A DNA stretch of 21,948 bases from contig CAXNAA020000371.1 of assembly GCA_964200075.2 (NCBI GenBank), positions 1 through 21,948 on the forward strand, in the 5' to 3' direction. The DNA is from Sphacelaria rigidula (taxonomy: Eukaryota; Phaeophyceae; Sphacelariales). Shown here in pieces: positions 18,801 to 21,948 of the stretch. A program made the position numbers and the translations under genes. Under the pieces are notes generated by a model. The model was not told the origin of the DNA. It saw only the letters and a list, made by a program, of their open reading frames with translations, and searched no databases. Positions within the stretch are counted from its first letter, which is position 1, and each line of letters begins with the position of its first letter.

Positions 18801-20520
18801 TTTTCGAAAATTGAGCTAAAAAATTGAGACTCGCCCAAGAGCAATGTTCATTTCTCCTCAAAACTCCCTCGAAAACACGAAAAATAAATGAAAAATGAGT
18901 GTAAAAAAAGGACAAAGCTGTTTTTTCAATTTCATTGTGCACTAGCGGTTCTCCATACCAAATTTCATAGCAAAACTTAAAAAAACTGGGACGTGATATC
19001 CAGATTAGAGGAATCTAGTGCCTCTGATCGTAATATATCGATTTTAGTATCGAAGCTATTGTGCGCCATATCTCGAGATATGTTACGAATTAGGTGGAGG
19101 CGAGGGTACCTATTCCCCCCCCCTGCTCAAGGAAAGGCCCACACAAAAAATCGTCATCATTCGCTGAATGAATCGTTCGGTGTTTCATATAGGTTTTAGT
19201 GTGGACGCTATCTCCGTAGGGGATAGGAATTACTAGACTTCGGGTTTAATCAACGAGGAAAAAAGTGGCCCAGATTTTTGAGTAGATGGGCATTTTCGCC
19301 TTGGAGCGATGCTACGGTAGGGGTACACAATTTATTTTCCGAGGTTGGAATTGTTAGGAGCCCTTTATCTTATCCAAAACACGACCTATGAAAATACGCG
19401 AGAGTGCGCCAAGATTACTATTTCAATATGCTGGGGATATCCCGAATGAATCTGCTAACGGGGATGCCCTGACCCATAATATTCTTGTGCGTCTAGGATC
19501 GTTAGGAGCCCCTGAACCAGAGAAAATTTCACAAAAAAAGGGGCACCCCTACTCCTTGATGAGACGATTAATACGATATACGGATCACGGCCCAACTCGT
19601 TTATGTCGTCGAGATATTGGCTTGAGAGCTTAAATCCGTTTTTAGGCTGGCCCAGCTCGTAGATGCGAACTGTTTGTTCAACACGCGCATCCTGTGAATC
19701 AAGACTGTGGACTTCCATCGTTCCTCTTCATGACGATCTTCATAATCTCACGCAGGTAGCGACAGAGGCCGCGCGTGGCCTCGAAGCAGAGCTGGCCGTT
19801 GCACTAGACGGGCTACGGGCGACAGAAGCAAAGCTGTCCGACCAAGCCGAAGAAAACGCCCGCCTCAAGGAGGACCTCCGAGGGGCTGCAGCCCGGCTGC
19901 ACACGGCCGCCGTGGCCCGTGCGTCGCTCGTGAGCTTCTGCCGACAGGAGAGAACCGCGGTCGAGCAAGAAGCCGCTGAGCATGTCGCGCGCGCGGAAGA
20001 GAATGCCGCAATGCGAGGGGAAGAGGGGCTCGCTCGGGGCTTGGAGCTCGCACGCTTGGCAGAGGAAGCGGGGGAGAAAAAAGTCGCCCTCGTGGGTGAG
20101 GAGGTTGATCGGCTTGGGAAGGCGCTGTTTGCCACACGTGCGGCACTCGCTGGCAGCAAGGCGAGAGAGCAGACCTTACTAGGAGAGCTCACGCGTGCTG
20201 CCGAAACCATCGCGAGTTTCAACCAACAGGCCTCGGTTTCCGGCGGCGCCCTTACTTTTGGAGAGGTGGAAGAAGGCGGGGCAGACGAGAACGATAGGGA
20301 TAAGCAGTTAGCACCGGCAGGGGTGTCGGGTTTTAGTAGTCGAGGTGGAATTAGGGGCATCGGTCGAGAAGATTATCGAAATCGGCGGGGATCTCCCGTG
20401 GACTCCTTCGAAGAGCCATCGTTAGCTTCGTGCGGTGACGTGCAGAAGGAGGGTGCGAAGAGTGAAGTGGATGAAATCTCAAATACTTTTGGGCATACCG
20501 GATATGCAATCGACTTATAG
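12317..20520 (+). CDS. Large coiled-coil protein of unknown function (6 exons, 975 aa)
   Basis: Exons are 12317-12847, 13256-14122, 14485-14625, 16003-16085, 16306-16846 and 19756-20520 (TAG). All splice borders are GT-AG and keep frame; the intron phases are 0, 0, 0, 2, 0. Residues 1-177 are acidic and probably disordered, with a basic EKKRK string. Residues 180-217 carry FYGVHNPDRI...ILAQYRGKEGLLIERLEQKY, a motif I associate with stramenopile and other protist proteins. Residues 218-425 are Ser/Pro/Gly-rich. Heptad-like Ala/Glu/Arg-rich sequence runs at about 429-560 and 657-880, separated by a disordered linker that contains an acidic DSDREDEGEGEG patch. No catalytic domain is seen. A scaffold, centrosomal, ciliary or vesicle-tether role is possible but unproven. 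An in-frame TGA two codons before 12317 supports the start. Confidence 0.8.
12848..13255 (+). other. Coiled-coil gene intron 1
   Basis: This 408-bp GT-AG intron is joined in phase 0 (RE to ALVGF). It has a T-rich run at 13020-13035. No other feature was recognised. Confidence 0.8.
13256..14122 (+). CDS. Coiled-coil gene exon 2 (FYxVHNP motif)
   Basis: It encodes residues 178-466. The acceptor is TATGAACAG|GCTTTG and the donor GCGAGAGAG|GTGCGC. It opens with ALVGFYGVHNPDR and the KY-ending helix, then a long low-complexity Ser/Pro/Gly/Ala region. It ends in the first heptad stretch, ARVKVLEEERAGLLAACRR. Confidence 0.85.
14123..14484 (+). other. Coiled-coil gene intron 2
   Basis: This 362-bp GT-AG intron is in phase 0. 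I see nothing else in it. Confidence 0.8.
14485..14625 (+). CDS. Coiled-coil gene exon 3
   Basis: It encodes residues 467-513, entirely helical, Ala/Glu/Arg-rich sequence (AAATEELREAGQRKIAAFAD onward). The acceptor is CTCAAAAG|GCGGCC and the donor TTGCGG|GTGAGT, phase 0 at both ends, so it extends the coil of exon 2 without a break. Confidence 0.8.
14626..16002 (+). other. Coiled-coil gene intron 3
   Basis: This 1377-bp GT-AG intron contains an inverted repeat (CTTCAGTGGTGGAGCA at 14871-14886 against TGCTCCATCACCGAAG at 14934-14949), in a region where related short strings such as TCAATACG recur at about 14972 and 15332. That may be an old repeat element. A further exon inside this intron cannot be excluded, but the helix reads well without one. 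Confidence 0.65.
16003..16085 (+). CDS. Coiled-coil gene exon 4
   Basis: It encodes residues 514-540 plus two bases of Arg541, AEMESAVRRCAAKHTQ then LLSAIDLQMAL. The acceptor is AACTGCCAG|GCGGAG and the donor CTGAG|GTGAGC. The split Arg codon is completed by the first base of exon 5, and the helix continues across the junction (MALR-SQLEGLL), which supports this short exon. Confidence 0.75.
16306..16846 (+). CDS. Coiled-coil gene exon 5
   Basis: It completes Arg541 and encodes residues 542-721. The acceptor is AAATTCAG|ATCACA and the donor GGGGAG|GTAAGG. After SQLEGLLDIV comes a disordered basic/Ser-rich linker, then the acidic patch DSDREDEGEGEG. The second coil begins near KEVRKRCSLLEIAL. 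VLEEER recurs here and in exon 2. Confidence 0.85.
17078..17340. repeat. 263-bp subterminal hairpin of copy 3
   Basis: The inverted halves are complementary, with GGAGTTGGA, TATGGACAAT and CAACAGGGCAT-type landmarks in both arms. It has the same length and the same place behind the terminal repeat as the hairpin at 9217-9479. Many arm positions differ between the two copies while remaining matched within a copy. Confidence 0.85.
18014..18265. repeat. Direct repeat, period 168 bp, inside the nested element
   Basis: 18014-18097 and 18182-18265 are diverged copies of one unit. The shared strings are CTTG-GTGCGT-GGCAGTCTGTA, ACAAGCTGC-TGCACAG and CTGAACTGAAC-type sequence. It is an internal duplication of the element. 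Confidence 0.8.
18519..18596. repeat. 38-bp inverted repeat with 2-nt loop
   Basis: 18519-18556 and 18559-18596 are reverse complements with two mismatches (left GATAACATTTTTCGATAGCC; right GGCTATCGAAAAATGTTATC). The only spacer is CT at 18557-18558. It would extrude as a near-perfect cruciform or RNA hairpin. Confidence 0.95.
18606..18643. repeat. Perfect 38-bp palindrome
   Basis: This is a perfect palindrome with no loop, centred on AACGCGTT between 18624 and 18625, lying just inside the right terminal repeat of the nested element. The left end has a weaker version of the outer part (ATCAGAAAA). Confidence 0.95.
19756..20520 (+). CDS. Coiled-coil gene exon 6 (C-terminus and stop)
   Basis: It encodes residues 722-975 and TAG. 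The acceptor is TCACGCAG|GTAGCG. The coil runs from VATEAARGLEAELAVAL to about residue 880 (TIASFNQQ), followed by a Gly/Ser/acidic tail ending GYAIDL. The exon is markedly GC-rich compared with the transposon that fills the preceding intron. Confidence 0.88.
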   Translation, partial: VATEAARGLEAELAVALDGLRATEAKLSDQAEENARLKEDLRGAAARLHTAAVARASLVSFCRQERTAVEQEAAEHVARAEENAAMRGEEGLARGLELARLAEEAGEKKVALVGEEVDRLGKALFATRAALAGSKAREQTLLGELTRAAETIASFNQQASVSGGALTFGEVEEGGADENDRDKQLAPAGVSGFSSRGGIRGIGREDYRNRRGSPVDSFEEPSLASCGDVQKEGAKSEVDEISNTFGHTGYAIDL

Positions 20521-20547
20521 CACTCGCTGTCCTCTTGCCGTAACAAT

Positions 20548-21186
20548 GTTTTCGTGAGATTGAGCAGTAGAGCGTTGATCGAGAGCGGCTTCCATCATTC
20601 GCTTCAACTCGACCATTCTGTCACGCGTGTGCTTTTCTTCGCCTGTAACACAGGCGTGTGCTTGCAGCTAAACGTCGATATCCTACTCGAGAGATATCAA
20701 GGGCTTCAATGGCCAGCTACTACAGAAAGCGTATCGGGCCTCGTGGGGCACTTCGGAACCGAAACGATTCGTTCATCAATTGGCCGCTTCTCACTCTCTC
20801 ACGAAAGCATTGTCCGATGCCTTCGCCGTGTGGGGGGCTCGCAGAAACTGAGGAACAGTATGTTCGGCTGTGATTTCGTAATCTGATCGCCCATGATGAC
20901 GTTTTCGTGAGATTGAGAGTACCGCGCTGATTGAGAGTGATTTTGATCACTTGCTTTAACTAAGCCAAGTTTTCATTCCGTGTGTGCTTTTCTTCGCCTG
21001 CATCACTTGCGTGAACTCGCAGCTACACGTCGATACACTACTCGGGGATATTAAGGGCCTCAGTGGCAAGTTACTAAAGGAAGCATGTTGAGCCTTGTGG
21101 AGGGGCATTTCGGAACTGAAACGATTCATGCACTAATCGACTCTCGATTTCACGAAAACACTGTCCCATGTCGGGGGAATGTGGTG
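20548..21186. repeat. Diverged tandem duplication, period about 353 bp
   Basis: Copy one (20548-about 20832) and copy two (20901-about 21186) share GTTTTCGTGAGATTGAG, GTGTGCTTTTCTTCGCCTG, ACGTCGATA, GGGCCTC/GGGCTTC, GGGGCA-TTCGGAAC and GAAACGATTC. The 110-codon frame in copy one is not preserved in copy two, so it is probably non-coding. It begins 28 bp after the stop of the coiled-coil gene, so the 3' UTR may run into it. Confidence 0.88.
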
Positions 21187-21948
21187 CTGCTAGTGATGCT
21201 ATGTGGTGGTTCAGCCTTCGTGTTTGTCAACCGCCGGTACGGGAGCAGCTGCTTGCTTCACCTCAATGTTTACTCTCGTGTGCTGGGGTGCTCTTAATTT
21301 TTCAGGGATGATACTGCCGAGATTAATGTGAACGTTTGCGTGACCGCGTGTTGGTGCGATCCACGCTTCTTGTAATGAAATCATGACGAGTGTGCTCAAT
21401 GCACTCGTGCTGCGTGAACCTTTTTTTTCACGTCCCGGGAATCATTTTCATCCGTACCGTACACGCAGGCGGGGAGGGTTTTTCGCTTCGCCACCGGTCG
21501 CCCCGGTGGCTCCGTTGGTAGCCTCGAAACCTTCTGACGGTTGGGTAATGGGTTCAATTCCCGGAGCGATCCGGGATTTTTTCTCACACCATGCCCAACA
21601 GTGGAGAGAGCGACTGTGTCGTGAGTACACAAAATGCCAAGGGTCGGACAAATGTTGATTCGTCTGGAAATTACTTGGTTTTAGAATACTTGGTTCGACT
21701 CGTACGTATCAATCCCTCGGCTTTGTTTTAAGCGTTGCAACCCAGGTACACGCAGCCCAGACACATGGAATGGCGCAAAAGTTGCGTGGGTACCCCTCCG
21801 ACCCGCGGTCGACTTTTTCTCCCTTTTGGGCAATCATGCCGAAGAAATCGTGACTTTGGTGATTCTTAGTCGTGATGATTCGCCCTAACCGTGCAAAATT
21901 CGACCTAACGGTCTACGAGGGAAAGGGACTGCTGAACCCCTCTCGCGA
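21187..21948. other. Intergenic right end
   Basis: Apart from the tRNA-like stretch at 21500-21582, I see no exon, element end or conserved frame here. The short ORFs on both strands at 21383-21658 overlap the tRNA-like sequence and look incidental. Confidence 0.5.
21500..21582 (+). other. tRNA-like sequence with A box, B box and oligo-T (tRNA-derived SINE or pseudo-tRNA)
   Basis: An A-box-like TGGCTCCGTTGG lies at 21507-21518, and an anticodon-arm-like AACC-TTCTGAC-GGTT at 21528-21542 would read CTG at 34-36. A B-box-like GGTTCAATTCC lies at 21551-21561, followed by T6 at 21577-21582, a Pol III terminator. The T arm pairs partly. The acceptor stem does not pair (GCCCCGG against AGCGATC) and the D stem is only 3 bp, so it is not a working tRNA. 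CCACCGG/CCGGTGG (21491-21509) makes an alternative hairpin over the 5' part. Confidence 0.35.

Larger units (their letters stand above)
17037..19659. mobile_element. TA-flanked TIR element, copy 3 (host of nested insertion)
   Basis: The left end is CGAGCTGGGCCGGCC and the right end GGCTGGCCCAGCTCG, inverted repeats with one mismatch. TA lies directly outside both (17035-17036 and 19660-19661). It is 2623 bp including the nested 1162-bp element and its 3-bp duplication, about 1458 bp without. The left half and the middle (about 18670-19050) match copy 2, while the right part (19050-19659) has no counterpart there. No transposase is recognisable, so it is non-autonomous. Tc1/mariner-like is the best guess from the TA duplication. 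Confidence 0.82.
16847..19755 (+). other. Coiled-coil gene intron 5, almost filled by nested transposons
   Basis: In this 2909-bp GT-AG intron, 17037-19659 is a TIR element with a second element inside it. Only about 190 bp at the 5' end and 96 bp before the acceptor are non-transposon sequence. The flanking exons join in phase 0 (SGE to VATEA), so the insertion has not damaged the reading frame. Confidence 0.85.

Noticed and set aside
19740-20360. Minus-strand frame of 206 codons, Ala/Ser-rich
   Set aside because: It is the antisense shadow of exon 6 of the coiled-coil gene.

Overview
The window is nuclear DNA from an intron-rich eukaryote, most likely a stramenopile and plausibly a brown alga. 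The evidence is as follows. Two spliced genes have long introns whose borders can be read directly. The aconitase is of the mitochondrial (ACO2) type, whereas green plants use the IRP1-like type. The second gene carries a 'FYxVHNP...ILxxYxGKExxLLxxLxxKY' motif that I associate with stramenopile and other protist proteins. Introns and intergenic DNA are full of small inverted-repeat DNA transposons. The taxonomic call is inference; the gene structures are read from the sequence.

Layout. Positions 188-8146 on the minus strand hold the 5' half of a mitochondrial aconitase gene: seven exons encoding 354 residues, with the 3' half beyond the left edge. All six splice junctions join in frame and reproduce the conserved family order; one intron appears to be GC-AG. 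Its first intron (about 3 kb) holds a TA-flanked TIR element (6944-7545) and a separate foldback structure (about 6243-6546). Positions 8147-12316 are a 4.2-kb divergent intergenic region containing a 3'-truncated copy of the same element family (9179-about 10007). Positions 12317-20520 on the plus strand hold a six-exon gene for a 975-residue protein with a disordered acidic N-terminus and long alanine/glutamate/arginine-rich coiled coils. About 90% of its last intron is one TIR element (17037-19659), and a second, different TIR element with a TTA target duplication (17508-18669) sits inside it. Positions 20521-21948 hold a diverged tandem duplication of about 353 bp and a tRNA-like sequence with A box, B box and oligo-T.

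The two genes are divergent neighbours with no evident functional link. I did not find a gene cluster that looks like a new molecular system. The most unusual content is the mobile DNA: a nested insertion whose empty site is preserved 8 kb away in the same window, and a 263-bp subterminal hairpin of identical length in two diverged copies whose two arms appear to evolve together.
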